A DNA stretch of 64,000 bases. Source: Onthophagus taurus (Eukaryota; Arthropoda; Insecta; Coleoptera; Scarabaeidae). The stretch is from the NCBI RefSeq assembly GCF_036711975.1, contig NC_091967.1:9238001-9302000 (forward strand), written 5' to 3'. Positions 24,201-36,970 of this stretch are shown here, in pieces (the stretch's first letter is position 1; every line of letters starts with the position of its first letter). Made by a program: the position numbers and the translations under genes. Under the pieces are notes generated by a model, which saw only the letters and a program-made list of their open reading frames with translations, was not told the origin of the DNA and made no database searches.

Positions 24201-25124
24201 AATTTTATCAAAAAAATCTTGTAATCATTTAATTAATTGAGTTGTTATTTATGTTATAAGCACATAAATATTTGTTGCGTGTTTTAATTTCCGATCATTG
24301 TCGATTTAAAGTAGATGCGAACAAAGTACAAGATTTAATATGCTGATTTGAGTAAATGATTAAAAAAAAAATTTTCTTAAAATAAAACGTTATTGATGAG
24401 ACTTTTCAACGCCACTTGAACTACGTACAATAAACTTACCTTTAAAAAATAATTAAAAAACGCTTAATTTTTGCGACATAAACATGAAATAAAATACATA
24501 TTTTATTACTCTATATTAAATAAGCTATCTTTACAACATAATTATTATATTAATTTTAATCAAATCGTTACAAAAAAAATTGATAAGCACAATAATTATA
24601 GTTTTGATAAAACAAAACTTATCTTAATCTTATACCAATACATTGTTTTTAGGAATTGTTATCGCATTTATATTTTCGCTGTGATTGTTGGAGAATACAC
24701 ATCGTATGATTTTTATATAAAATCAGACATTTCGAAAACAAACAAAAAATAATATCAACAAGACAGATTTATATAAAGTTATTTGAGTCTGGATGACTGA
24801 TAATCTAAACGTAAGATTTAAAGTGCCATCAATCATATTCACTTTAAGATTTTTTTGTTAGATTGATGTAATATATATTGATATTTTTAGAAAAATAATT
24901 CTAAAAACGGCATGTGGGGTTTTAATAAGCAGCTTTTCTAGTTTTAAAACGTATTTTATTTCTATATAGGGGCTAATAGTCAAGATCCCTCAGTTATCGT
25001 CATCCCTCAGTAGATCGTTATCTTCGCACCTGCCCGATGAAAAAAATTGGAGTAAAGCTTGTTGTAATTACCAGATTTTTGAAGGAAGCCATCAGGGGGT
25101 GTTCCGCCTAATCGGAAAAGATGA

Positions 25125-25216
25125 TGCTGGTGTGTGTTCAAGACTGGACGTCGCGCCTTTATTTCTTTGTATAGGTAAAATAAATGCGCGACGTCCAGTC
25201 TGGATCACACACCAGC
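25125..25216. repeat. Hairpin-forming inverted repeat
   Basis: Arms of about 40 bp flank a loop of about 11 bp. GACTGGACGTCGCGC at the left recurs inverted as GCGCGACGTCCAGTC, and GCTGGTGTGTG is balanced by CACACACCAGC. There are a few mismatches. Likely a small foldback element. Confidence 0.8.
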
Positions 25217-28200
25217 CGGATTGGTTGGATTTAGTCAAATTTCGAGTACGATTACTTTTCTAAACTGAAAAATTAGGGAACTACCTAGGATTTTTGAAAA
25301 ATATTCACATTTGATGAAATTGTGAAGATTTTCTAAGAAATGTCATATTTATTATTATTCCTAGAGTAAATTGCAAGCAGTAATACCTTTTGGGACACAC
25401 TGTATATAACTGAGTAAATAGGAAACACAAAGCGGTTACAGATAGCTTGAAATTTTCAGACAGAAAAACATTCCAGACTATCTAAAACACACTTTAAACG
25501 AAAAAAAACCTTGTCTTTTAATTCAAAGATTTTGTTCATTTTGATTTTGGATTCAGTTGTAATTTATAACATTGTTTGAGAAACGTTTCTAGAAACACTT
25601 TCTACCAAGTACCCTTTAATTGCGCTTTCGTACACCTTCAGTAAACATTGCATAATAGTTCATTACATCCTTACGGTAATCAAGTAAGCATTTTGTGAAG
25701 TACAGCGTCGTTTAAATTCCTCCTTTAATTTACTTTTCATCACGTCCCAATTTAAAATTTTTCTTACGGAACCTATAAATGTTAAATCATACTTTTTATG
25801 TATAAAATTTGACACTTTAAAGATAATTAGATATTAATGGTCTCATTATTTATAAATGTAGATAATTTAGGTTAAGGACAATCTTCTATAAACGGTTGAA
25901 ATTCGTTAACTTACATAATTTATATTCAAGCATCACGTTCCGACAAACGGTTAAATTATTCGAATTGGTTCACGTCTTGTAGATAAATTTCACTGCTTGC
26001 CATACGATTACAAACGCCGAAGCAATTGTCTGAACCAATATTGCAGACGTTGATAATTTCTGCATTTACTTAAAGTGGAAGAGAGTAATCTAATCTACAT
26101 TGAAATTCGCCAGGTAAACACTAAAATCCAACTTCATTCGTTTCATTTTTAAGTTGAATCTTATATAATTTCGAATTTGAATAACTTCGAAAACTTAAGG
26201 AAAGTGTTGGAGTGATCCCGCTCATAATTAACTGAAGATAACTAATAACAAAGTTTTTGGAATGTTTGCGTTGGAATTTCACCGTAACTTTTAAAAGGTT
26301 AAAATGAAAAGTTAAGGGTTATAAGTTGTATATAGCATAATAGAACTGACAAAAGCAATCCTTTCATTTCAATCATTTTAGCAGACTTCGCACACACTGC
26401 GGAAACACGTAAACAAGAAAATCGCTTCATTACGCTTTCGTGATTTCGACCTGTCATTGCATGTTCTATTTAGATTGGTCCTTTTGTTTCATTCGATCAC
26501 GACAATTTATTAGAAAATAATCCATAACAAAAACTGTCAATCACATTCAATTTACTAATGAATGTTTGGAAATTAGTTATTATATGGATATTGCAAATTT
26601 AATGGAAAGTCAGAAATGTTTAGGGCTGTTGTAAAATTGAAACATGCTAAAATAATCCTTGCAATATCTACATCCTACAATATAACATTTCACTTGAAGC
26701 GAAGAGAAATCGAATAACGCGTGGTTTCGTTGTCGCATTGAACATCGATCGTTAAATTTATACATTCAATTCCTTACGCCGTTGTGCTCTTTCCAGAAGA
26801 AAGAGATGCGAGAAACCGTGAACTTTGAACGGAAAAACGTGTTACTTACTATGCGTTTCGTTTGGGAGTTGTTTTCAATTCGATAAATGTTGGAATATAG
26901 CTACATCTATATGCCAACTTAATCGATTTTCATTTAGAAACAATTCATAAATTTCTACACCGAAATGCTTTCTAACTTCTTTGTTCACTAAATTTAGTAT
27001 TCTTTTGTCCTTTCCATTAACCCACTTAAACCTGTATAAGTTTGTTGAATAGTTTAGTAACTAAATTTAATATCTAGTTGTTGTAAAATGTTACATAATT
27101 TATTTGGCATTCCGATTATCTCATTTTTCAAATTTATGTCTGCAATAAATCGATTATGTCCTCAATATTCATGGTAAATAAAGTAAATTAGCGTGTCAAT
27201 GTACACAACATTAAATTGACATTTAATTATCTGTAGTGTTTTAGATCGAATTAATCTGATACATATATTTGGTCAAATTGATTTCATTACAGCTTCATTA
27301 AATCATATAAATCATTTCATTTTATTTTCTTGGATTTAATTTTGTTTCATCTTCATACTAATTAATCAATTACAACTAATGTTTTAATGCAATAAATTAT
27401 AAAGTGTTTCAGAACGTTTGATAAACGCATTTAATTATATCCTATACACATTTATAACATCGTTATTACATTACACTGATATTCTCTCCGAGCGCTCTTT
27501 CCACTAATTTACCATATATCGTGATATAACTACAAAGCATTTTAGATAATTACTAGTATTCATCAAGCGATTTGTACTTAGCTTATTACTTTTAATATTT
27601 TTTTAATCATTGTAACAATCTACATAGTAAGTCAATTAAAACACTGCAGTCAGCTATGCAGAGTAACAATCCAATAATGTAAATTCCACAATTTCCGCAA
27701 CATACAATTTCGTATCACACAATCGTTTGATAATGCTACAGACAATCTTGTTTAAAGGATTAGAAGACAGAGAGTTATTTCGTTAATTTAATTCGTATAT
27801 CAAATAGCTGATGATGAGTAATTAGGGTTGTTGGAATGTGTTGTATGAAATAGATTTACATGATATTCAAGCAGGGATTAAATCAGGCTGTAACTAGATA
27901 CTATACCACCTTGTAATATCACGCATGTGATGATCGTTCTGTATAGTAATATATACCGCTTCGTTAATTTCGAATTGTTCATTATAATGGTGATTATCGA
28001 TCGGTTGCCATTCGGTCAATATTCCCGAATTGTATCGTTTTATTTCCTCGTGTAGTCAAAAACCCATAAAAATAAATGGATTATAAAATATCCATCAATA
28101 TAATAACCTTTTCGTGTATCCTACAAAATCTTTTAGATCGTATCTTCTATTTTATACATTCTTATTTTGTCCCTTTTACTATAGAAAATCGTTTTGCCTT

Positions 28201-29789
28201 CGGATTTAAGATGAACTTCGGGGATTGTTTGAACGTTAGTTGATTTGATTTAAATCCGTGTCGCCCTTATTCTATTTTCAACGAACTCAAAGCTCTTCTC
28301 TCGACTTTATCACGACTCTACAGATTATGGACGTTGTAAGTTCGTTTAAGTTGAATGTCTAGTTTGAGTTGTTCGGAGATGTTTACTAACTTATTCGATG
28401 GTTGTTTTATTTTCCCAATGAACCGTCTAATCCATTATTACAGGATTATTTAAATCAGTAACATACAACGAATTGAAAGTCATTTTAAACGATTAATATG
28501 CTATGTGTTTTCTTATAATTGCGAGAAACATTGAGATATAGAATTTTAATCAAGTTGCGTAGTCGGAACTTTATTAGATTACTTATTTAGCACTGGCACT
28601 TTAAATTGAGACAAATCCATTCTTCCCCAAGGATTTTCCTTAATAATCTAAACTATTACTAAACAAAATTTGAGTCAATTACAGTGATTATCTAGATAAT
28701 GGAAACAAAATATTATTAGTTTATGCGAAATATACCAGTTGTTCAAATATTACATGAGGATATTCTATTATTAAACTACAATAATGTAAATAAGTACAAA
28801 CATTAAGTTAAAATCGTAGTTTCTCTTCATAATGCAATTAGATCTAATCGATATATAGTTTACATATACCTGGTCCCATATTCACCGGTTAAACTTCGTA
28901 GATTCATATACAGCGAAACTGTCATACTACCAAATGTTCTATCTGTACAGTTGTGAAGGCACAATTCGAACTTTGTTGCTAAAGTTTTGAACTACTATTT
29001 TCTCTAAGTTATGTAAATTCCAAGTTCTTCATATTGGAACGATGGTTGTATTAATTCATAAATTGAAATAGGTGCAAGTATATGTACAGTTGATTCGTAT
29101 CGAATTAATTCAATTTACTCGGTAAACCGTTTCTATTACACACATGCAATTTAATTTTCCATATCTATTGAATCAATTATTAATTAAATATTTAAAATAA
29201 ACAATGCAAGATAATTGAATATTGTTTAGAATCATCGCAAGTAAGGAAAAGGTTTTAAAAAGGTTATTTTAATTGCTCCGACCGCCGTTTTTAATTAAAA
29301 GTTAATGGTTCATTATTACTGGTGAACCAGATACCTTTTAAAATTAAACGTTTATATAAGAAAGATTCGTAGAAGAATTCGTTTTAATTGTTTCTTTTTT
29401 GAATAAAAAGTTAAACCAATTTAATTCTAATTTTAAGATAAAAATTTTTAGCAAGTGAAAATCGAAAGCTTAATGTTTAGCCAAACATTAAGACAAATTA
29501 ATCAAACACATCGGTTATCTTGTTTATTAATGGATCAATTTTAGTTATTAACATCTCAATGGGCAATATATCCGGCAATGCATACAACGATTGAAATGCT
29601 CGACTCAACATTCGCTAATTAACGACTCCAACGGAAACTCAAGTCCCCAATTACGGAAACATAGTTTTGATGTAACCGATTATAACTAGAGAACAAATTA
29701 AGGTTAAGATACAATCTTATTAAAATTTAATAAGGTTTATAATATAAAAGAAAAATTTTGATCGAGTCTAGGGGTGTGTCTCATAAAAC

Positions 29790-29860
29790 GGCTAATCCCA
29801 AATGTTTTTAGTTCTGGGTCTAGTGTTAGTTCTAGTTCTAGTTCAATAAAAATATACAGA
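29790..29860. repeat. Fragment of the CTAGTT-rich palindromic repeat family
   Basis: Contains CGGCTAATCCCAAATG followed by TAGTTCTGGGTCTAGTGTTA, the same order of elements as the copies at 54.3-54.8 and 57.7-57.9 kb. Truncated. Confidence 0.65.
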
Positions 29861-31498
29861 TAAAAATAAAGCTTCCTGAAAAAGTTCTTATTTTTCGAGT
29901 ATTTGAATGGATGTGTTACTTCTCATCCCCGCAGGGTTTCAATTCCCGGGAAGTATTATTTTCTACAAAATTTTGCGAGGAGCTTGATCTATTCGTTCGC
30001 GTACGGGTTATTAATTATAAGTTCTTATAACACCTCCTCCAGGTTCTAAAACGTCATATTAACAATAACGTAGAGTCAGTCCTTTTCATTATCACCAAAA
30101 GGGTATCATTAAAATCGATTAATTATAATTTATATTAAACTTTAATTAAATTCCTAACTTGGTTGGAAATAATTTTATAAACGATCAATATTTCTCATAA
30201 GTTTTAGTAGAAATGTTGGTAAATGTCATCAATTCTATGTTCTATACGATGACAGGTATCTACTAAAAATAATAAAAATAAAAACATCATCAATGTGTGT
30301 TCGATCCGTTCTAAAACTTATTAATCTGAAATCTTTTCCGAACTGCATTTTTAGTTTACTTACAACAAAGAAAAGTATTAATTTAATAGAAGGGGTAATT
30401 TGTTGTATAAATAGTTAATTAATCTACAACTACACACTCAGGAAGTCAATTATATGTAGTTAATAACCAGTGTCCTCAGTCAATTTCGGAGTAACTCCTA
30501 TAACTCTATTAAGATTGACTACTGTGATATAACGAAAATCCATCTCAATGAAATTACTTTCGATGTTAACAACGTTTAAACCAACTTCAATTAAGTTGAA
30601 AATTAAAAGATGAAATCCCACTTGAAATTAAATTATTCATATATCAAATTACTTTACAGATGAGTCGTTTGTGAGTTTTAAGCGTTTTTAGATGAAAATA
30701 TTAATATAAAAACTTTCAAGTGTAAACCCTGTTTGTATAATTTTTAGACGAAATCGTGTTTAACATAAATATTTTGTTTTTTACAATTGTGAGACAAAGA
30801 AAACAAGGGTGAAATAGTCGTTTACCCTGAATCTATTAGCTTTGTTTTCATTAAAAGGTCATTACTTTGTAATTACGCCGCAATAAAACTCATCCTTGTA
30901 ACCATTTATTTCAGTTTCAATTTGCATGGATGTATAATTCATCGTCTCATCTTAATACTAAGGATCTTAATGATTAGAACCATAACGTAATCATTATCAG
31001 TAAATGGATAACTTCGTTATTTGATCCGTTGCAATTTAGTTACTTGATTTAATGGCATGATTTAATTACGTGATTCTATGAGCAAAGTTCTATTCACCCA
31101 GTTTTTTTAACTCGTTTTAAATAAATATAACCGGAAGCTTGAAACCCAACAAAGTTAATATGAGAACTTGTTTTACAAAATGCTGCTAGCCCGTATGAAA
31201 AATAAAATTTAAAAAACGTTTTTCTGTAAACATCGCGCATCGCTTTATTTCAGTTGGGATGAAATCCATAAGGGTTTTACATGTGAACACACGCGTGAAA
31301 TAAGGTCGAGTTGAGAGATCATCTCTATGTCAAACTGTTGACATCTCTCTGATTATTTCCGTTATTAATTTCACTTGACATCACTTTGTCAGGTTGATTT
31401 GCGGAAACTACTTGAACTAGATTTAGTAGCATATGACGGAGTTGGCTTAACCCTTTGTGTCCCGACGACGGTACTTTAAAGTACCGGTAGTTTTAAAG

Positions 31499-33275
31499 AC
31501 TCATTTTAAATCATTTGAAAAAGAAAGCATTGAGCTTTAATTTAAAATAAGTTTCATTCCTTAATTTCAATAAATACGGCTTCCAGGACTTTTTAAATTA
31601 GCATCTTTTTTGACACTTTTAGGTTATACGAAAATGTAAGTCTTGTTTCAAAATTTTTTTTCTCAATATTTTTCCAATCCAATCCAACCATTATTATGCA
31701 TCATTTTAAAGAGAAAGCTTTAAGCTTTAATTTAGAATAAGTCTCATTCCTTAATTTCAATAAATACGGCTTCCAGGAAGTTTTAAATTCGCATCTTTTT
31801 TGACACTTTTACGTTATACGAAAATGTAAATTTAATTTTAACATTTTTTTTCTCCACATTTTTGTGATCCAACACAACCATTATTATACATCGTTTTAAG
31901 GAGAAAGCTTTGAGCTTTAATTTAGAATAAGTCTCATTCCTTAATTTCAATAAATACGGCTTTCAGGAATTTTTAAATTAGCATCTTTTTTGACACTTTT
32001 AGGTTATACGAAAATGTAAGTTTTGCTTCAACATTTTTTTTCTCAATATTTTTCCAATCCAACCTAACAATTATTATACATCATTTTAAAGAGAAAGCTT
32101 TGAGCTTTAATTTAAAATAAGTTTCATTCCTTAATTTCAATAAATACGGCTTCCAGGAAGTTTTAAATTAGCATCTATTTTGACACTTTTACGTTATACG
32201 TAAATGTAAGTTTAATTTTAACATTTTTTTTCTCCACATTTTTGTGATCCAACACAACCATTATTATACATCGTTTTAAAGAGAAAGCTTTGAGCTTTAA
32301 TTTAGAATAAGTCTCATTCCTTAATTTCAATAAATACGGCTTCCAGGAAGTTTTAAATTAACATCTTTTTTGACACTTACGTTATACGAAAATGTAAGTT
32401 TAATTTTAACATTTTTTTTCTCCACATTTTTGTGATCCAACACAACCATTATTATACATCGTTTTAAAGAGAAAGCTTTGAGCTTTAATTTAGAATAAGT
32501 CTCATTCCTTAATTTCAATAAATACGGCTTTCAGGAATTTTTAAATTAGCATCTTTTTTGACACTTTTAGGTTATACGAAAATGTAAGTTTTGCTTCAAC
32601 ATTTTTTTTCTCAATATTTTTCCAATCCAACCTAACAATTATTATACATCATTTTAAAGAGAAAGCTTTGAGCTTTAATTTAAAGTAAGTTTCATTCCTT
32701 AATTTCAATAAATACGGCTTTCAGGAATTTTTTAAATTAACATTTTTTTTTAGATTTTCAGGTTATACGAAAATGTAAGTTTTGCTTCAACATTTTTTTC
32801 TCAATATTTTTCCAATCCAACCTAGCGACTATTATACATCATTTTAAAAAGAAATCTTTGAGGTTTAATTTAGAATAAGTTTCATTCATTAATTTCAACA
32901 AATACGTCTTTCAGGAAGTTTTAAATTCGCATCTTTTTTGACACTTTTAGGTTATACGAAAATGTAAGTTTTGTTTCAACATTTTTTTTCTCAATATTTT
33001 TCCAATCCAACCCAATAGTTATTATACATAATTTTAAAGAGAAAGCTTAAAGCTTTAATTTAGAATAAGTCTCATTCCTTAATTTCAATAAATACGGCTT
33101 TCAGGAATTTTTAAATCAGCATCTTTTTTGAAACTTTTAGGTTATACGAAAATGTAAGTTTTGCTTCAACATTTTTTTTCTCAATATTTTTCCAATCCAA
33201 CCCAACAGTTATTATACATAATTTTAAAGAGAAAGCTTAAAGCTTTGGTTTAGAATAAGTCTCATTACTTACTCT
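31499..33275. repeat. Tandem satellite, 190-bp unit, about 9.3 copies, two subfamilies
   Basis: TTAATTTCAATAAATACGGC starts at 31561, 31751, 31941, 32131, 32321, 32509, 32699, 32889 (variant) and 33079, with spacing 190 (one 188). Each unit also carries GAAAGCTTTGAGCTTTAATT and a GGTTATACGAAAATGTAA block. Units fall in two types: one with ACGTTATACG...CTCCACATTTTTGTG, the other with AGGTTATACG...CTCAATATTTTTCC. There is no coding capacity. This satellite is unrelated to the 362-bp one. Confidence 0.93.
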
Positions 33276-33382
33276 CTCCTGTCTAATTTAAAAATGTTCC
33301 TATTTATTCAATTTAGCCCAAATATTTTAGCATAGAAAATACTTATTACGTGAACATGCAGATGTTTTGACTAATTAAGTAG

Positions 33383-33540
33383 AGGTCGTTTGCGGCCGAG
33401 GTTCAGTAATTAAGATGAAATCAATCTGAAACTGACAGCACCTCGGCCACAAGTGACCTTGCATTAATCTGGAAAACTTGTAGAATTTTAGACTAATTAA
33501 ACCTAGGTCGCTTGCGGACCAGACTCAATGATTAATATCG
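33383..33540. repeat. Dispersed copies of the GGTCGCTTGCGGCC palindromic repeat
   Basis: At 33383-33464 AGGTCGTTTGCGGCCGAGG is matched by an inverted CCTCGGCCACAAGTGACCTT, forming an 82-bp hairpin-capable unit. A second, damaged motif (TAGGTCGCTTGCGGACCAGA) lies near 33503. These are the same family as the intronic array at 3.2-4.2 kb. Confidence 0.7.
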
Positions 33541-36500
33541 TAGGAAATCATTGTTGTTGAAAATCTACCTGAAAATAAATAAAAGTTTCATCATATTTAA
33601 CTGTTTATGGAACATTTTCCCAAGTTTAATTGCTTTTATTTTACTAGCTCACTTGTTGAATTATAAAACCAATTTCCGCTAAAATCAATATCATAGTAAA
33701 ATTCAGTACAAAACGGAAATTAATTTTCTTAAATTAAAAGTTAAAACAATAAACTCCTGTGGTATGAAAAAATCAATCAATTTTATCTAACAGGATGAGA
33801 TTTTTTAAAAGTTAAAGTTAATAAAGTTTGATTAGAATTTTAATACTCTTATTATCTTTTATTAATAAGTTCTGAAGAAATCTCGATGGAAAAAAGACCA
33901 ACAAAAACAACTTATTATTTCTGTGCAACGTTTTCTTAAGCCAGAAATGATTATTTGCTCTCTGGATATTACTTTAAGCTGGAGAATCTACTGCCATAAA
34001 AAAATCAATAATTTGCAACGATTTTACAGGGATCGTTATTTCACATTTTCTGAGTGTTGTTGTCCACAACTGAAATTAAATTCAATGGAATATTGAAGAT
34101 CATTTATTTTCATCTCACTAATTCTTGTTTACATCATTATACATTCTGAATATCTGTCCATCAAAAGCTTATGAATTATGTGAACTGAATTATGAAGTAG
34201 GTTATTAACATAGAAAGTAATATTTTCAAGGTAATTTTTTTTATAAAAGTAAACAGATCAATTTTTTGCGAATTAAACGATTATATTGAATATATTAAAT
34301 TAAAGCTAAAAGAGAAATATTCTTTTTGGAAGCTAGGAAATCATCTCGCTGTTTTCGCAGAGAGAAATCGTTAATGAAGCAGTATTAAAAAAGATATTAA
34401 TGGTTTAGAATCAGAACGATTATTCTTAAACATAAAAACTTTGTAATTTTTATGAAAATCAATAAATTCCGATGACAAACTGATTATTTTACCTGTTTTG
34501 TAGTAAACAGAAGCAAAATAGGTTGGAAGTTTTGATGAAAAATTTTTCAGCAACAAGAGCAAAAAGTCACGCTGCCTTGCTATTCTCGTTCGAGGAAATA
34601 TGCGATAATTGAATTCCAAGACTAAGATCGTTCGTCAAATCCGGTAAATACCACAGATACGGTTTTCACGTCGACAAAACTCTTATTTCTAAGGTAGTAC
34701 GAATTTTATTTTAATCTAACCTTACAAAATATTGATTATGTTGTGCAAAAGTGATAACAATAAAGCGGGACCGAAATAAGAGCGTGCTTTTCTCTTTAAA
34801 CGACTTCAGAGAATAACCTATTGTTGAAATGCGACGTAGCAGTACGAATATGCTGAAAGCACACAAATGCAGAGAATCGCAAAATACAAAATACTTATAG
34901 AATTTCTGATGTATAAAACCCAGATTGGAAAAAGTACTATCTCCACAGTATATATTCCGTGATTCTTTTATTTCGAGATGCACATTTTACGTCTAAACTC
35001 ACGTTGAGTTTTTCTCGTTTATGCAACTTAACAAAAAGCAACTTAAACAGTAATTTTATACTTAATTGACCATTTGGAAACTACTAAAACTTGTAAGGGA
35101 TAAAAGGTTAAACCTATAAAACCCAAAAGTGGAGTTGTAAACATTAAAGTTAGTATGGAGAGAAAAGCCACAATGATTTTGAAGATCGGTCTTCTTTTGG
35201 TTGACGTTCCAAAAGCGAATTCTAAATAGTGCATTAAATTCGTTTTACGTTTGCTTTATTTTCTTGAAAAGAAAAAATGGTTTAATTTAATCGTTGGATT
35301 TATAATGAGAAAAACCACCATTCCAAAAAGGGTCTACAACAAAATCGATTTCCAATCCCATTTTAGAATAACTGACATAAGGGCTTGAGAATAATAAGAA
35401 GTGAATGGGAAAGAGAAAAATTTTACAATCAACAGAGGATTTTTCCACGAAGTTATATAAAACTGGAAGTAATTATCGTAATGATTAAAATAAAAGATTT
35501 TGTAAAAATTAAGATTAAAAAATGTTAGGTACCGGAACTATCCTAAAGATAGAACAATACAAGAGACTAAATTGAACTTTCGTTTTGTTTACTTTTTCCT
35601 TTCCTCCAGAGTGCTAGTTAATCAAGTAAAGAGCTGATTAAACGTAGAAGAATCGTCCTTCATCTACTTTAATCAGCTTTTTACTCGTAATATTGGTTCA
35701 ATCTAAAAATTACCAACGTAATCACTCACAGACCTTACTACACCTGAATACACCTTACACATCGCTTTTCCAACCATAGGAAAAAAAATTAGGATTTACT
35801 AAAGGATTACAAACTAGAAGACAACATTTCGTTTAAAATTTTCCTAGTGACACTAAATGTCGATCTCCTGAAAAGAAAACAAGAGAAGAGTCACTTCAGT
35901 TGGAACATTTCCAACGTTAACATCATCTGCATTCAAACAATTCACGGACATTTTAAACCTTTTCGAGATTTTCCATGCGCATTCCTTGAATACTACTACG
36001 TAGATTCTCTAACATCAACTTAAAAGATATTCTTTCACAATTGAACCTTCACCTGGGTATATTTCACTCATTATAAATTTCGTTATATTAAAAACATTTA
36101 GAATCAAAAAGAGATTTTTCTTCGATATATTTATAAAATCTATTTTTAGCACTAACAATTTATTTTTGCGTAACAGATTTTTTTATAAAGCCATGAGATA
36201 CGAGAGATTCCTTTGTTCAAGGGAACCAAAGGGATAATTTATTACCTACCATATATTGTCATTGCTGCCGAACACCGACTCCAACACGTGAAAAGTGTGT
36301 TCGACAATGTGTTTCACTCTATTTATTAAACATTGTGCATTTACATTGTTGTTTTAAACAATAAAATTAGATTTAAATCTATTTCATAAAATAGAACGAA
36401 AACGTCAGTCAGAAAATCACAACGCAGATAGTAGATATTTAAAAACAAATAATTATTTTATTTCATTCCCACATTTAGACATCGATTTCAAAAGGATTTA

Positions 36501-36600
36501 TTTTCCCAGCCTTGGTATACAATAGTTACATGTATAACAAGATCAAGATGTTGTATATTCAAGAAGTTCGCTTGGTACCGAGTGTGTCTCTTTAACGTTT
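33541..36600. other. AT-rich region without recognisable genes
   Basis: Minus-strand frames at 34371-34619, 34711-34983 and 35043-35234 are short, hydrophobic in places, and not in phase with any convincing splice sites. I see no family resemblance. The only structured item is the hairpin at 35625-35685. Confidence 0.4.
35625..35685. other. Pre-miRNA-like hairpin
   Basis: AGTAAAGAGCTGATTAAACG TAGA (left) pairs with TCTACTTTAATCAGCTTTTT ACT (right). The stem is about 23-24 bp with one bulged base and a G:T pair, and the loop is about 14 nt. Size and shape suit a short miRNA precursor, but small foldback elements can look the same. Strand of transcription, if any, is unknown. Confidence 0.35.
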
Positions 36601-36970
36601 TCTCTTTATGGGGCGTCATTGTAGAGGCTCGGTCGCAAATGACCTTGGCTACAAACCTTCATATTCAATAAGAATAAATCTTCCTTGCCTTGGTATACCT
36701 TTTTGTGTAATAAAGCGGCGATCCTGTATCTTCAAGCCGAGGTCGCTTGCGGCCGAGGCAGTATCTTTGTAAAGTTTTATCATTAGGCGGTTTATTATAG
36801 CGCATCGCTCGCAATCGACCTCTGCTTCAAACTCTTATAATCAGCAAGAATTCATCTTCTCTGTCTCACTATGTAACAGCTACTTGCACCTCTTGCCAAA
36901 ATCTCGTTGGCGTATAATCTTCATAAGGCGTCTTTGTAGCTTCTTGACGTCAGCGACCTCGGTTAAATAT
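36601..36970. repeat. Scattered GGTCGCTTGCGGCC-family motifs
   Basis: Near 36628 stands GGCTCGGTCGCAAATGACCT (degenerate). Near 36735 is an intact AAGCCGAGGTCGCTTGCGGC. CGCTCGCAATCGACCTC lies near 36804, and CAGCGACCTCGG near 36951. They appear in both orientations, with spacers resembling the intronic array. Confidence 0.6.

Larger units (their letters stand above)
21235..31498. other. Long gene-poor AT-rich region
   Basis: No protein gene, tRNA or rRNA recognised. Notable islands: 22430-22740, richer in GC and CpG than its surroundings; a minus-strand 63-codon frame at 23251-23442 with a hydrophobic LLLLISLCFAMF segment; a hairpin at 25125-25216; a CTAGTT-type repeat fragment at 29790-29860; and a perfect 18-bp palindrome, CGGTACTTTAAAGTACCG, at about 31467. 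It could be regulatory DNA or an intron of a gene whose exons lie elsewhere. Confidence 0.4.

Noticed and set aside
34371..35234. Three minus-strand frames with hydrophobic segments, considered as chemoreceptor exons
   Set aside because: No recognisable receptor motifs, no compatible splice phases, and composition typical of AT-rich non-coding DNA.
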